NCBI GenBank assembly: GCA_947501355.1
Contig: CANMVA010000002.1
Location: 186,001-250,000, forward strand
Reading direction: 5' to 3'
Source of the DNA: an uncultured Paracoccaceae bacterium
Lineage (GTDB): Bacteria > Pseudomonadota > Alphaproteobacteria > Rhodobacterales > Rhodobacteraceae
Length of the DNA stretch: 64,000 nucleotides
Position numbers and translations under genes: made by a program. Positions within the stretch are counted from its first letter, which is position 1. Every line of letters starts with the position of its first letter. The notes under the pieces are model-generated. The model had not been told where the DNA came from, did not search any database, and saw nothing but the letters and a program-made list of their open reading frames with translations. This document shows, in pieces, positions 1 to 8,367 of this stretch.

Positions 1-244
1 CCGAGATCTCCTGCGTCGCTTCGGCCTTTTGCAACGCCGCCACATAATCCGGATCATGCCAGACATGCAGCGCTTTTGGCTTGGCACGGGGTGAGTTCAG
101 ATATTGCGCGTCCGGCAACCAGCCCAGCGCCCGGCTCAAATCCATCGCGGTCGACACACGCGGCACACGCAGCGGGTGCCAGTCACCATAACTGGAGCCT
201 CGATAAATCTCGGAGCCCAGAAAAAGCGGCCCTGTCAGGCTCAC
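1..244 (-). CDS. Histone deacetylase / acetylpolyamine amidohydrolase family protein (N-terminal part, truncated by window edge)
   Basis: This is the first 81 codons of a minus-strand gene that leaves the window on the left. The protein begins at a GTG that overlaps the TGA of the upstream glutathione peroxidase gene (GTGA), so the two are probably translationally coupled. Visible residues include GSEIYRGSSYG, HPLRVPRVST and a later LHVWHDPDYV, which match the N-terminus of the zinc-dependent histone-deacetylase-like amidohydrolases of Rhodobacteraceae. These enzymes remove acyl groups from lysine or polyamine nitrogens. The zinc ligands and catalytic histidines lie outside the window, so activity cannot be judged here. 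Confidence 0.75.
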   Translation of the reverse strand, partial: MSLTGPLFLGSEIYRGSSYGDWHPLRVPRVSTAMDLSRALGWLPDAQYLNSPRAKPKALHVWHDPDYVAALQKAEATQEIS

Positions 245-780
245 GAGGTCAGCTGCCCCTCAATCGCCTGCACCAGCTTGCGCGATGTGGGGCGCACGTT
301 TGAGCCAAAGGCGTCTACGAAGCGGCCATCCGCCCCGATCAGCACTTTGTTGAAATTCCAGCGCGGCGTGAAACCGTGGCTCTTGCGAAGCCATGTATAG
401 AAAGGATGCGCGCCGGGTCCGCGCACCGCTGTGATCTCGGTCATCGGCAGGTCCAGCCCAAAAGTCATTTCGCAGAATTCCTTGACCTCATCCTCGCTCG
501 CCAGTTCCTGCCGGAAATCGTTCGACGGGATGGCCAGCACCACAAGCCCTTGATCTTCATAGCGATCCTGGAGCGTCTGTAAGCCTTCATATTGATAGGT
601 GAACCCGCAAAGCGAGGCCGTGTTCACGACCAAGACAGGACGCCCGGTCCAATCGCCCAGGCGGTACTCGCCGCCGTCAATGGAGGGAAACCGAAACTCC
701 GCAGTCGCGCCAAAAGCCGGGGCCGCAAGCATCGCGGTCAAACCACCTAAAACCACACGTCGGGTCAGTCTGTGCGTCAT
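241..780 (-). CDS. Glutathione peroxidase with twin-arginine export signal
   Basis: This is a 179-residue thiol peroxidase that should reduce hydroperoxides. The N-terminus MTHRLTRRVVLGG with a following hydrophobic stretch and APAFGA looks like a Tat signal, so the enzyme probably acts in the periplasm. The peroxidatic Cys is near residue 58 in NTASLCGFTYQYEGLQ, a Cys rather than selenocysteine form. The later RWNFNKVLIGADG matches the conserved Trp-Asn block of the family. The start is supported by AGGAGG five bases upstream of ATG. It overlaps the downstream amidohydrolase by four bases. Most bacterial family members are cytoplasmic, so the export signal is notable. Confidence 0.88.
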   Translation of the reverse strand: MTHRLTRRVVLGGLTAMLAAPAFGATAEFRFPSIDGGEYRLGDWTGRPVLVVNTASLCGFTYQYEGLQTLQDRYEDQGLVVLAIPSNDFRQELASEDEVKEFCEMTFGLDLPMTEITAVRGPGAHPFYTWLRKSHGFTPRWNFNKVLIGADGRFVDAFGSNVRPTSRKLVQAIEGQLTS

Positions 781-795
781 TTGATCCTCCTACAG

Positions 796-840
796 CCACC
801 AAATGTGGTGGAAATTGCCACATTCGCCGCTGTTTGTGGT
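796..840. promoter_or_regulatory. Cluster of TGTGG repeats upstream of the glutathione peroxidase
   Basis: Three copies of a TGTGG core occur here: plus strand at 804-809 and 835-840 (both TGTGGT), and minus strand at 818-823. AATGTGG (802-808) and CCACATT (818-824) form an inverted repeat, and CCACC/GGTGG (796-811) forms a second, nested one. The cluster sits 16-60 bases upstream of the minus-strand peroxidase start, where an operator would be expected. The regulator is unknown and the assignment is inference. Confidence 0.35.
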
Positions 841-892
841 GTCAAACAGCCGTGAAAACCGAGTTAAGTATCGCATTCATGGCAAAAAACAG

Positions 893-908
893 TATCTTTA
901 CAAAGATA
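893..908. promoter_or_regulatory. Palindrome TATCTTT-AC-AAAGATA upstream of the NUDIX gene
   Basis: TATCTTTACAAAGATA has two perfect 7-base arms around a two-base centre. It lies 37 bases upstream of the NUDIX start in an AT-rich divergent intergenic region (781-945). It could be an operator for either divergent gene, but nothing in the sequence names the regulator. Confidence 0.35.
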
Positions 909-945
909 GCAGATAAAACAGATAGCCGCCGTTATTCAGAATTCC

Positions 946-1422
946 ATGTCCATTATGCGTATTCATCAACAGCCCATCTCACTGGGAGACGCCGCAAAAC
1001 GCGACGTGCGCACCCAATTTGCGGCACTCCCCTTTCGCATCGTGCAAGACAAGGTGCAGGTGATGCTGATCACAAGCCGCGGCACCAAGCGGTGGATCCT
1101 GCCTAAAGGTTGGCCCATGGATGGCATGACACCCGCCCAATCCGCCGCCGAGGAAGCGTTTGAGGAAGCCGGGGTGCGGGGCAAGCCCTATGACGTCTGC
1201 GTCGGTGTCTATTCTTATAACAAGGTGATGGAGAACGGGCCCGACCTGCCCTGTCTGGCGATGGTCTTTCCGCTCAAGGTCAAGCGCGTCCTCAGCACCT
1301 ATCCCGAAAAGAGCGAGCGTCGCCGCAAATGGCTGCCGCTCAAACGGGCGGCCGAAAAGATCAGCGAGCCTGAGTTGCGCGCGATCCTCAAAGGCTTCGA
1401 TCCGCGCGCGCTGCGGCGCTAG
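946..1422 (+). CDS. NUDIX hydrolase (diphosphoinositol-polyphosphate phosphohydrolase-like)
   Basis: A 158-residue protein that should cleave a nucleoside diphosphate linked to another moiety. The NUDIX box occupies about residues 55-77, running from KGWPMDGMTP to EEAFEEAGV. The catalytic EExxEEAGV core is intact, but the first Glu of the consensus is Met. The KGWPMDG context is common in alphaproteobacterial proteins annotated as diphosphoinositol-polyphosphate phosphohydrolase-like, though the true substrate is unknown. An alternative start is the ATG at 955. Neither start has a clear ribosome site. It is divergent from the peroxidase gene and followed by a DUF1178 gene in the same direction. 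Confidence 0.82.
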   Translation: MSIMRIHQQPISLGDAAKRDVRTQFAALPFRIVQDKVQVMLITSRGTKRWILPKGWPMDGMTPAQSAAEEAFEEAGVRGKPYDVCVGVYSYNKVMENGPDLPCLAMVFPLKVKRVLSTYPEKSERRRKWLPLKRAAEKISEPELRAILKGFDPRALRR

Positions 1423-1482
1423 GCACGCTTGAACGCGCCGTTGATCCGGTTACATATCGCGGGTCAGCCACAAGGACCCCTG

Positions 1483-1902
1483 ATGATCCGATTTGCTTTG
1501 AAATGCGCGCAAGACCACCGCTTTGAAAGCTGGTTCGCCTCTGGCGAGGCATTCGAGACGCTGAAGGCGCAGGGCCATGTGGCGTGCGCAATCTGCGGCT
1601 CTGATCGTGTGGAAAAAGACATCATGGCCCCGCGCGTCAGCGCCACCCGCGACGGCGACAGCCTACTTTCCGCTCCCGCCAGCCCTGCCGAACAGGCCAT
1701 GGCCGAGATGCGCAAACATGTCGAAGACAACGCCGATTATGTCGGCAAGAGCTTTGCCAAGGAAGCGCGCGAGATCCACGACGGCTCTGCCCCGGACCGC
1801 GCGATTTATGGCGAGGCCAACGCCCAAGAGGCCCGCGCCCTCGTCGAAGACGGCGTGCCGGTTGTGCCGCTTCCCTTCAAACCAAACCGAAAGACGAACT
1901 GA
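1483..1902 (+). CDS. DUF1178 family protein (putative zinc-binding)
   Basis: A 139-residue conserved alphaproteobacterial protein of unknown function. I start it at the ATG at 1483 because family members begin MIRxALKC, and the extra upstream codons in this frame do not resemble the family. Cys8, His12 and a CAIC pair (about residues 35 and 38) could form a small zinc site, followed by DRVEKDIMAPRVS, the usual motif. The C-terminal half is acidic and ends in a proline-rich VPLPFKPNRK. The next gene begins four bases after its stop, so the two are likely co-transcribed. No function is claimed. Confidence 0.85.
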   Translation: MIRFALKCAQDHRFESWFASGEAFETLKAQGHVACAICGSDRVEKDIMAPRVSATRDGDSLLSAPASPAEQAMAEMRKHVEDNADYVGKSFAKEAREIHDGSAPDRAIYGEANAQEARALVEDGVPVVPLPFKPNRKTN

Positions 1903-1905
1903 GCC

Positions 1906-2553
1906 ATGTCTATCCTGATCACCGGCGCCAATCGCGGTATTGGCGCAGAACTGCTGTCGCAATACCGCGCGGCCAATCGTGACGTTCAAGGCACCGCACG
2001 CACGCCCGTCGGCAATTTACTGGACCTTGATGTGGCCGACGCCAGCTCTGTGACCGCGCTGGCACACACACTTGACGGCCAAACGATCGACCTGCTGGTC
2101 TGCAACGCGGGCGTCTATCTGGATAAGGGACAGAACCTCGCCAACGGCTACGCGCCAGAGCTTTGGGCTCAGACCTTCGCGGTCAATGTCACCGGGGTTT
2201 TCCTGACGGTCCAAGCTCTCTTGCCCCAGCTTCAATCCAGCGCACAGCCCAAGATCGCGATCATCTCGTCGCAAATGGCCTCGCATGAACGCGCCCCCGG
2301 AGGCAGCTATATCTACCGCGCGTCCAAAGCCGCAGCCCTGAATCTGGGCCGCAACCTGGCCAGCGACTTGCATGATCTAGGTATCGCCGTGGGCATCTAT
2401 CACCCCGGCTGGGTCTCTACTGATATGGGAGGCGGTACCGCTCCCACAACACCCGAAGCCTCTGCCAAAGGTCTGATCGAACGCTTCGACGCGCTGAGCC
2501 TGGAGACCACGGGCTGCTTCGAGACCTTTGAGGGCGAACCCCACCCCTACTGA
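1906..2553 (+). CDS. Short-chain dehydrogenase/reductase, SDR family
   Basis: A 215-residue classical SDR oxidoreductase using NAD(P)H. The TGxxxGIG nucleotide motif is at residues 6-13 (TGANRGIG). NAG is at 67-69, the catalytic Ser at 121-122 and Tyr137-x3-Lys141 in YRASK. At 215 residues it is slightly shorter than most SDRs and resembles the C-factor/CsgA-like subgroup. The substrate cannot be predicted. It starts four bases after the DUF1178 stop. A copy of the short GGATA..GAAAG motif lies directly after its stop codon. Confidence 0.85.
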   Translation: MSILITGANRGIGAELLSQYRAANRDVQGTARTPVGNLLDLDVADASSVTALAHTLDGQTIDLLVCNAGVYLDKGQNLANGYAPELWAQTFAVNVTGVFLTVQALLPQLQSSAQPKIAIISSQMASHERAPGGSYIYRASKAAALNLGRNLASDLHDLGIAVGIYHPGWVSTDMGGGTAPTTPEASAKGLIERFDALSLETTGCFETFEGEPHPY

Positions 2554-2577
2554 TCTTTCGCCTTGTAGAAGTATCCC
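2554..2577 (-). repeat. Short post-gene motif, copy 1
   Basis: Read on the minus strand this contains GGGATACTT followed by AAGGCGAAAGA. It matches the pattern GGATATTT..GAAAG found five more times in the window, always close behind a stop codon. Here it follows the SDR stop directly. Confidence 0.4.
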
Positions 2578-2677
2578 GTGGGGTCCGCAGGCACGCGGCG
2601 CAATACCTCAGCCCCTACCCTTGCCCCGACGCGCCCCTTCCCATATGACCCCCGCCAGAACGTAAGGGACATCTGAA

Positions 2678-3916
2678 ATGCCAGTTCTGGTGATGAAATT
2701 CGGCGGCACATCCGTCGCCACACTCGACCGCATCAAACGCGCCGCCAAGCGGGTCGGCGTGGAAGTCGCCAAAGGCTATGACGTGATCGTTATCGTCTCC
2801 GCCATGTCGGGCAAAACCAACGAACTGGTGGGCTGGGTGAACGAGACGTCGCCCCTCTTTGATGCGCGGGAATATGATGCGGTCGTCAGCTCAGGCGAGA
2901 ACGTGACCGCAGGCCTCATGTCCCTGACCTTGCAGGAAATGGACGTGCCCGCGCGCAGCTGGCAAGGCTGGCAAGTGCCGCTGAAAACGACCTCTGCCCA
3001 TGCCTCCGCCCGGATTGAGGAAATCCCGACCGACAATATCAACGCCAAGTTTGCCGAGGGCATGCGCGTGGCCGTGGTCGCTGGCTTCCAAGGCATTTCC
3101 CCCGAGGGCCGGATCACGACGCTCGGCCGGGGCGGGTCTGACACAACAGCCGTCGCCTTTGCTGCAGCTTTCGATGCCGAGCGCTGCGATATCTACACGG
3201 ATGTCGATGGCGTCTACACGACCGACCCGCGCATCAGCTCAAAAGCGCGCAAGCTCGACAAGATCGCGTTCGAGGAGATGCTCGAACTGGCCTCGCTGGG
3301 GGCCAAGGTCTTGCAAACCCGCTCCGTCGAGCTGGCCATGCGGTATAAGGTCAAGCTGCGGGTACTCTCCAGCTTTGAGGAACAATCAGACGATGCAGGC
3401 ACCCTTGTCTGCGATGAGGAGGAAATCATGGAATCCAATGTCGTCGCCGGTGTCGCGTATTCGCGTGATGAAGCCAAAATGACCCTTCTGTCGGTCGCGG
3501 ACCGCCCCGGCATCGCTGCCGCGATCTTCGGGCCGCTGTCTGAGGCGGGGGTTAACGTGGACATGATCGTGCAGAACATCTCGGAAGATGGGCGCACGGA
3601 TATGACGTTTTCCTGCCCCACCGATCAGGTGAAACGCGCTGAAAAAGCGATGGAAGATGCGCAAGCCTCGGGCGAGATCAACTATCAGCAGCTTGTTGCG
3701 GACACGGATGTCGCCAAGGTGTCTGTCGTTGGCATCGGCATGCGCAGCCATGCGGGTGTGGCCGCGAAGATGTTCGACGCGCTCTCCTCTGAGGGGATCA
3801 ATATCAAGGTCATTACAACCTCAGAGATAAAAATTTCCGTTCTGATTGATCGGAAATATATGGAACTTGCCGTGCAAGCCCTGCATGATGCTTTCGAGTT
3901 GGAGAAAGCAGCCTAA
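2678..3916 (+). CDS. lysC: Aspartate kinase
   Basis: A 412-residue enzyme phosphorylating L-aspartate, the first step towards lysine, methionine, threonine and diaminopimelate. KFGGTS at residues 7-12 is the kinase signature. SAMSGKTNEL and GRGGSDTTA belong to the same domain. The C-terminal third carries two ACT domains (from about residue 265), which usually give feedback control by lysine and/or threonine. Length and architecture are typical of the alpha-chain of class II aspartate kinases. It precedes ptsP by 18 bases, so the two probably share a transcript. The upstream 124 bases hold only the short repeated motif and a ribosome site. Confidence 0.97.
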   Translation: MPVLVMKFGGTSVATLDRIKRAAKRVGVEVAKGYDVIVIVSAMSGKTNELVGWVNETSPLFDAREYDAVVSSGENVTAGLMSLTLQEMDVPARSWQGWQVPLKTTSAHASARIEEIPTDNINAKFAEGMRVAVVAGFQGISPEGRITTLGRGGSDTTAVAFAAAFDAERCDIYTDVDGVYTTDPRISSKARKLDKIAFEEMLELASLGAKVLQTRSVELAMRYKVKLRVLSSFEEQSDDAGTLVCDEEEIMESNVVAGVAYSRDEAKMTLLSVADRPGIAAAIFGPLSEAGVNVDMIVQNISEDGRTDMTFSCPTDQVKRAEKAMEDAQASGEINYQQLVADTDVAKVSVVGIGMRSHAGVAAKMFDALSSEGINIKVITTSEIKISVLIDRKYMELAVQALHDAFELEKAA

Positions 3917-3934
3917 AGGGGCCCCGCCCATCGC

Positions 3935-6175
3935 ATGCCCGAAAGACTGGAAACCCAAAGCCGCAAGCTGTTGCAACGCTTGCGGGACACTCTGGCTGAG
4001 GACAGCGCAGGGCAGGCGCGCCTTGATCGTATCACACATCTGATCGCCGATTCGATGCGGACGGAGGTGTGCTCCATCTATCTGTTCCGCGACCCCGAAA
4101 CGCTTGAGCTTTGCGCGACCGAAGGCCTGAACAAGGCCGCCGTGCATGAAACGCGCATGCGTCTCGGCGAAGGTCTGGTGGGCCGCGTCGCCAAAAAGGG
4201 CCGCATCGTCAACACAGCCAACGCCCCCCAAGCGCCCGGCTTCCGCTTCATGCCCGAAACGGGGGAGGAGATTTATTCCTCCTTCCTCGGTGTCCCGATC
4301 CAGCGCCTCGGCGAAGCCCTTGGCGTGCTGGTCGTGCAATCCAAAGACGCGCGCGAATATTCCGGCGACGAGGTTTACGCGCTGGAAGTTGTCGCCATGG
4401 TCATCGCCGAGATGACTGAGCTTGGCGCCTTCCTTGGCGAAGGGGCCGCCCTGTCCGCGCGCCACCAGCAACCCGTCATGATCCGTGGCACCGTCGGACA
4501 GGAAGGGGCCGCCGAAGGCCGGGTCTACCTGCACGAGCCGCGCGTCGTCGTCACCAACCCCATCGCAGACGATCCAGAGGTTGAAGCAGGCCGCTTGCGC
4601 GATGCCGTGGATACCCTGCGCGTCTCTGTCGATGACATGCTGGCGGGTGCGCGCACGGGCGATGCCGAACAACTGCAAGTCCTCGAAGCCTATCGGATGT
4701 TTGCCAATTCAAAAGGCTGGCTGCGCCGGATGGAGGAAGACATCTCCCGCGGTCTCTCTGCCGAAGCCGCCGTCGAGAAAGAGCAATCTGTGGCCCGCAA
4801 CCGCATGGCACAAGCCAATGATGCTTACTTGCGCGAACGGCTCCACGATCTGGACGATCTCAGCAATCGCCTGCTGCGAATCCTCACCGGACAAGGGGCC
4901 GATACCGGGGCTGAGATGCCCGATAACCCGGTGCTTGTCGCGCGCAACATTGGCCCCGCCGAATTGCTGGATTATGGCCGGTCGCTGAAAGCCATTGTGC
5001 TCGAGCAAGGCTCTGTCGGCTCCCACGCCGCCATTGTCGCGCGCGCGCTGGCGATCCCGCTGGTGATCCATGCCTCCAAGATCACGACAGAGGCGCTGAA
5101 CGGCGATCACGTCATGGTCGATGGCGAGCAGGGCATCGTGCATCTGCGCCCCGACGACACGGTCGTCACCGCCTTCCGCGACAAGATCGCGATGCTGGCC
5201 AAAGCGCAGGAACGTTACGCCTCGCTGCGCGACAAGCCCGCAAAGGCCAAATGCGGATCGGTCGTGTCGCTGCATATGAATGCGGGGCTGATGGCTGATC
5301 TGCCCTCGCTCGAAGGCTCCGGTGCCGAAGGCGTGGGTCTTTTCCGAACCGAGCTTCAGTTTCTCGTCCGCAACCAGATGCCCCGCCGGGCCGAGCTATC
5401 CGCACTTTACTCCCGCGTGCTGGACGCCGCTCAAGGCAAGCGCGTTGTCTTCCGCACGCTCGATATCGGGTCGGACAAGGTGCTGCCCTATATGAAGCCC
5501 AATGACGAGCCGAACCCGGCCCTCGGCTGGCGCGCGATCCGTGTGGGTCTGGATAAGCCCGGTGTCATGCGCATGCAGTTGCAGGCCCTGATCCGGGCCG
5601 CAAACGGACGCCCGCTGACCGTCATGTTCCCCTTCGTCGCCCAATATGACGAATACCGCGCCGCCAAGGCCGAGTTGGACCGCACGCTGGAACGCGAACG
5701 CAAGCTGGGCCATGCCCTGCCCGCCTCGGTCGAGGTCGGCGCGATGCTGGAAACCCCGTCGCTGGCCTTTGCGCCCAATCAGTTCTTCGAGGAGGTGGAG
5801 TTCCTTTCCATCGGGGGCAACGATCTGAAACAGTTCTTCTTCGCCGCCGACCGCGAGAATGAACGCGTGCGCCGCCGCTACGACACGCTTAATGTCAGCT
5901 TTCTCAGCTTTCTGGAAACCATCGTGCATCGCTGTCAGGCCACCAACACCGCGCTGAGCTTTTGTGGCGAAGATGCCGGTCGCCCGGTCGAGGCACTGTG
6001 CTTTGCCGCCATCGGCATGCGCGGCCTGTCGATGCGCCCGGCCTCCATCGGACCAGTCAAGCACCTGTTAAGACAGCACAATCTGGATGAAGTCAAAGAC
6101 GTGATCGACGCGGCACGCGAAAGCGGCGCGCAATCGGTGCGCCCTGCGATCATGGACTATCTCGCCAAAGCCTGA
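3935..6175 (+). CDS. ptsP: Phosphoenolpyruvate-protein phosphotransferase of the nitrogen PTS (EI-Ntr)
   Basis: A 746-residue cytoplasmic enzyme that takes phosphate from PEP and passes it to NPr in the regulatory nitrogen PTS. An N-terminal GAF domain (about 25-160) identifies EI-Ntr rather than sugar EI. Next come the PEP-utiliser N-domain (about 180-320), the swivelling domain with the phosphorylated His364 in GSVGSHAAIV, and the PEP-binding barrel with SIGGNDLKQF and catalytic Cys in LSFCGEDAG. The length is as expected for the family. Placement downstream of lysC is common in Rhodobacteraceae. The stop is followed by a REP-like palindrome that may also end transcription. Confidence 0.95.
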   Translation: MPERLETQSRKLLQRLRDTLAEDSAGQARLDRITHLIADSMRTEVCSIYLFRDPETLELCATEGLNKAAVHETRMRLGEGLVGRVAKKGRIVNTANAPQAPGFRFMPETGEEIYSSFLGVPIQRLGEALGVLVVQSKDAREYSGDEVYALEVVAMVIAEMTELGAFLGEGAALSARHQQPVMIRGTVGQEGAAEGRVYLHEPRVVVTNPIADDPEVEAGRLRDAVDTLRVSVDDMLAGARTGDAEQLQVLEAYRMFANSKGWLRRMEEDISRGLSAEAAVEKEQSVARNRMAQANDAYLRERLHDLDDLSNRLLRILTGQGADTGAEMPDNPVLVARNIGPAELLDYGRSLKAIVLEQGSVGSHAAIVARALAIPLVIHASKITTEALNGDHVMVDGEQGIVHLRPDDTVVTAFRDKIAMLAKAQERYASLRDKPAKAKCGSVVSLHMNAGLMADLPSLEGSGAEGVGLFRTELQFLVRNQMPRRAELSALYSRVLDAAQGKRVVFRTLDIGSDKVLPYMKPNDEPNPALGWRAIRVGLDKPGVMRMQLQALIRAANGRPLTVMFPFVAQYDEYRAAKAELDRTLERERKLGHALPASVEVGAMLETPSLAFAPNQFFEEVEFLSIGGNDLKQFFFAADRENERVRRRYDTLNVSFLSFLETIVHRCQATNTALSFCGEDAGRPVEALCFAAIGMRGLSMRPASIGPVKHLLRQHNLDEVKDVIDAARESGAQSVRPAIMDYLAKA

Positions 6176-6180
6176 CCCCA

Positions 6181-6239
6181 CCCCGGACGTGATCCGGGGC
6201 CTCGGCCCGCCCCCGCAAGGCCCCGGATCACGTCCGGGG
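6181..6239. repeat. REP-like 22-base inverted repeat between convergent genes
   Basis: Two perfect 22-base arms (6181-6202 and 6218-6239) with a 15-base loop form a very stable hairpin with a CCCCGGACGTGATCCGGGG core. It lies between the ptsP stop and the convergent GNAT gene. The right arm provides the last codons and the TGA of the GNAT gene. CCCCGGATCANGTCCGGGG-type palindromes are known as dispersed elements in alphaproteobacteria. It may act as a bidirectional terminator, although it has no U-run. Confidence 0.7.
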
Positions 6240-6728
6240 CGCGGCGCTCTTCACATCGACCGGCACGCTGATCTGCGCCCATGCACCTGGCACCAGATCT
6301 AGGCCAAGCACCCGGTCCGGGTTGGTGGGCGGTGGCATCCTGACACCTTCAAGTCGCCGGAACCCGAACCTTCCGTAATAGGGCGCATCGCCTACCAGCA
6401 ATACCCGCGCCCAACCAGCTGCCTCTGCGGCCGCCAGACTGTCCTGCATCAAAAGCCCACCCAGCCCTTCGCCTTGCCGCGTCGGGTGCACCGCAATCGG
6501 ACCCAAGAGCAGCGCTTCCGCCTGACCCATGCGGACCGGCCAGAACCGGATTGCCCCGCCCAAAACGCCCAGATCATCGCGGGCCACGCGCGACAGCGCA
6601 GCGACCGGCGGCACGCCGTCGCGCAAGCGATAGGATGACAGCGCCTCGCGCCCAGGTGCAAAGCACAGATCATAGAGGGCTTCGACCTCCCACCAATCCT
6701 CTGCCTGTTCTGCCGCGATCCGATACAC
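6228..6728 (-). CDS. GNAT family N-acetyltransferase
   Basis: A 166-residue acetyltransferase. The acetyl-CoA pyrophosphate-binding loop is RQGEGLGGLL (about residues 104-113), and YYGRFGFRRLEGV is the usual strand-turn near the end of the fold. The family resembles YhbS-type GNATs, which act on small molecules or proteins; the substrate is unknown. It is convergent with ptsP. The final residues PRT and the stop codon lie inside the REP-like palindrome, suggesting that insertion of the repeat reset the C-terminus. It is transcribed divergently from the flavin reductase gene. Confidence 0.85.
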   Translation of the reverse strand: MYRIAAEQAEDWWEVEALYDLCFAPGREALSSYRLRDGVPPVAALSRVARDDLGVLGGAIRFWPVRMGQAEALLLGPIAVHPTRQGEGLGGLLMQDSLAAAEAAGWARVLLVGDAPYYGRFGFRRLEGVRMPPPTNPDRVLGLDLVPGAWAQISVPVDVKSAAPRT

Positions 6729-6799
6729 GCCTGCCCTCGTTTTTAGCTGGTATCGCGCCTAGCACGTGGCTAACCCTTGGGCAAACAGGGGAAAACGCG

Positions 6800-7402
6800 A
6801 TGTTCTACAAACCCGAAGACGGACACGGCCTGCCGCATAATCCGTTCAACGCCATCGTGGCCCCCCGCCCCATCGGCTGGATCGCCACACGCGGTGCGGA
6901 TGGGTCTCACAACCTCGCGCCCTATTCGTTCTTCAACGCGGTGGCCTATGTGCCGCCACAGGTCATGTTCGCCTCGACATCCGCCAAAGAGGATCGCGGC
7001 GACACCAAAGACAGCCTCGCCAATATCCGCGACACCGGTGTTTTCTGCGTCAACATCGTCGAATACGCCGCGCGTGACGGGATGAACCAGACCTCTGGCC
7101 CCTGGGACAAGGAGACCGACGAATTCAAGCTTGCCGGGATTGAGAGAGCGACCTGCGAGACCATCGACTGCCCGCGTGTGGCTAATGCGCCCGCCTCACT
7201 TGAATGCAAACTCACCCAGATCGTGCAACTCCCCGGAGCCGCCAATTTCGCCTGCTTTGGCGAGGTCACCGGCGTGCATATCCGGGACGATTGTCTGAAA
7301 GACGGCCTCTTTGACATCACGTCCTTCCAAGCGCTCGCCCGCCTTGGATACATGGACTACACCCGTGTGACTGATGCCTTTTCCATCAAACGACCCGAGT
7401 GA
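6800..7402 (+). CDS. Flavin reductase-like FMN-binding protein
   Basis: A 200-residue protein of the flavin reductase (FMN-binding split-barrel) family, close to the DIM6/NTAB group. The characteristic APRPIGWIAT and NLAPYSFFNAV motifs that line the FMN pocket are in the first 50 residues. Members reduce free flavin with NAD(P)H or serve as the reductase component of two-component oxygenases, but no oxygenase lies nearby. The ATG at 6800 gives the family-typical MFYKPEDGHG start; codons further upstream overlap the divergent GNAT gene. It is followed immediately by a copy of the short GAGTATTTTT motif. Confidence 0.88.
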   Translation: MFYKPEDGHGLPHNPFNAIVAPRPIGWIATRGADGSHNLAPYSFFNAVAYVPPQVMFASTSAKEDRGDTKDSLANIRDTGVFCVNIVEYAARDGMNQTSGPWDKETDEFKLAGIERATCETIDCPRVANAPASLECKLTQIVQLPGAANFACFGEVTGVHIRDDCLKDGLFDITSFQALARLGYMDYTRVTDAFSIKRPE

Positions 7403-7427
7403 TTGAGTATTTTTTCACAGATGAAAG
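7403..7427 (+). repeat. Short post-gene motif, copy 2 (GAGTATTTTT type)
   Basis: TTGAGTATTTTT followed by CACAGATGAA begins directly after the flavin reductase stop. It is identical at 22 of 24 positions to the minus-strand copy at 49835-49858. Confidence 0.45.
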
Positions 7428-7492
7428 CCAGAGCCGCTTTTCATTCCGAACCACCCCGTTAGGCTACGGATCAGCACAGACAGGAGACCCCC

Positions 7493-8365
7493 ATGACAGA
7501 CACAGTGATCGGCATCATCGGCGGCTCGGGCGTCTATGAGATTGACGGGCTGGAAGGCGCCGAATGGACGTCTGTTGAAAGCCCCTGGGGCGCGCCCAGT
7601 GATGATCTGCTGATCGGCCATCTGGACGGGGTCAAAATGGTGTTTCTGCCGCGCCATGCGCGCGGGCACAAGCTGTCACCCACCACAGTGCCCTACCGCG
7701 CCAATATCGACGCAATGAAGCGGGTTGGCGTAACGGACGTCATCTCGGTCTCTGCCTGTGGGTCGTTTCGCGAAGAGATGGCGCCTGGCGACTTCGTGAT
7801 CGTGGATCAGTTCATCGACCGGACCTTCGCGCGCGAGAAATCGTTTTTCGGAACCGGCTGCGTTGCCCATGTGAGCGTCGCCCATCCCACCTGCCCACGT
7901 CTGGGCGAGGCGTGTTTTGAAGCCGCAGAAGCACAAGGTATCACCGTCCACAAAGGCGGCACCTATCTGGCCATGGAAGGCCCACAATTTTCCACGCTGG
8001 CTGAAAGCAAACTCTACCGTGAGGTCTGGGGCTGCGACGTGATCGGCATGACCAACATGCCCGAAGCAAAACTCGCCCGTGAAGCAGAGCTTTGCTACGC
8101 CTCAGTCGCCATGATCACCGATTATGACAGTTGGCATCCCGATCATGGGGAGGTCGACGTGACCGAGATCATCAAGACCCTGATGGGCAATGCCGACAAT
8201 GCCCGCGGGCTGGTGGCCCGCCTGCCCAAGCTCCTCGGCGCCGAACGCGCGCCTTGCGAACATGGCTGCGACCGCGCGCTGGAATTTGCCATCCTCACTC
8301 AGCCCGACAACCGCGATCCTGCGCTTATGGCGAAGCTGGATGCCGTTGCAGGGAGGGTTCTCTAA
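7493..8365 (+). CDS. mtnP: S-methyl-5'-thioadenosine phosphorylase
   Basis: A 290-residue enzyme that splits methylthioadenosine with phosphate into adenine and 5-methylthioribose-1-phosphate, recycling the by-product of polyamine and homoserine-lactone synthesis. The purine phosphorylase fold shows IIGGSGVYEIDGL at the N-terminus, LPRHARGHKLSP, the EGPQFST substrate loop near residue 163, and GMTNMPEAKLAREAELCYA with TDYD near the purine site. GGAG lies upstream of ATG. A LysE exporter and apt follow closely in the same direction; Apt would reuse the adenine, so the three form a logical salvage operon. Confidence 0.95.
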   Translation: MTDTVIGIIGGSGVYEIDGLEGAEWTSVESPWGAPSDDLLIGHLDGVKMVFLPRHARGHKLSPTTVPYRANIDAMKRVGVTDVISVSACGSFREEMAPGDFVIVDQFIDRTFAREKSFFGTGCVAHVSVAHPTCPRLGEACFEAAEAQGITVHKGGTYLAMEGPQFSTLAESKLYREVWGCDVIGMTNMPEAKLAREAELCYASVAMITDYDSWHPDHGEVDVTEIIKTLMGNADNARGLVARLPKLLGAERAPCEHGCDRALEFAILTQPDNRDPALMAKLDAVAGRVL

Positions 8366-8367
8366 AC

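Noticed and set aside
1429-1482. Upstream ATG for the DUF1178 gene
   Set aside because: The extra 18 residues do not match the family, whose members begin at MIRxALKC.
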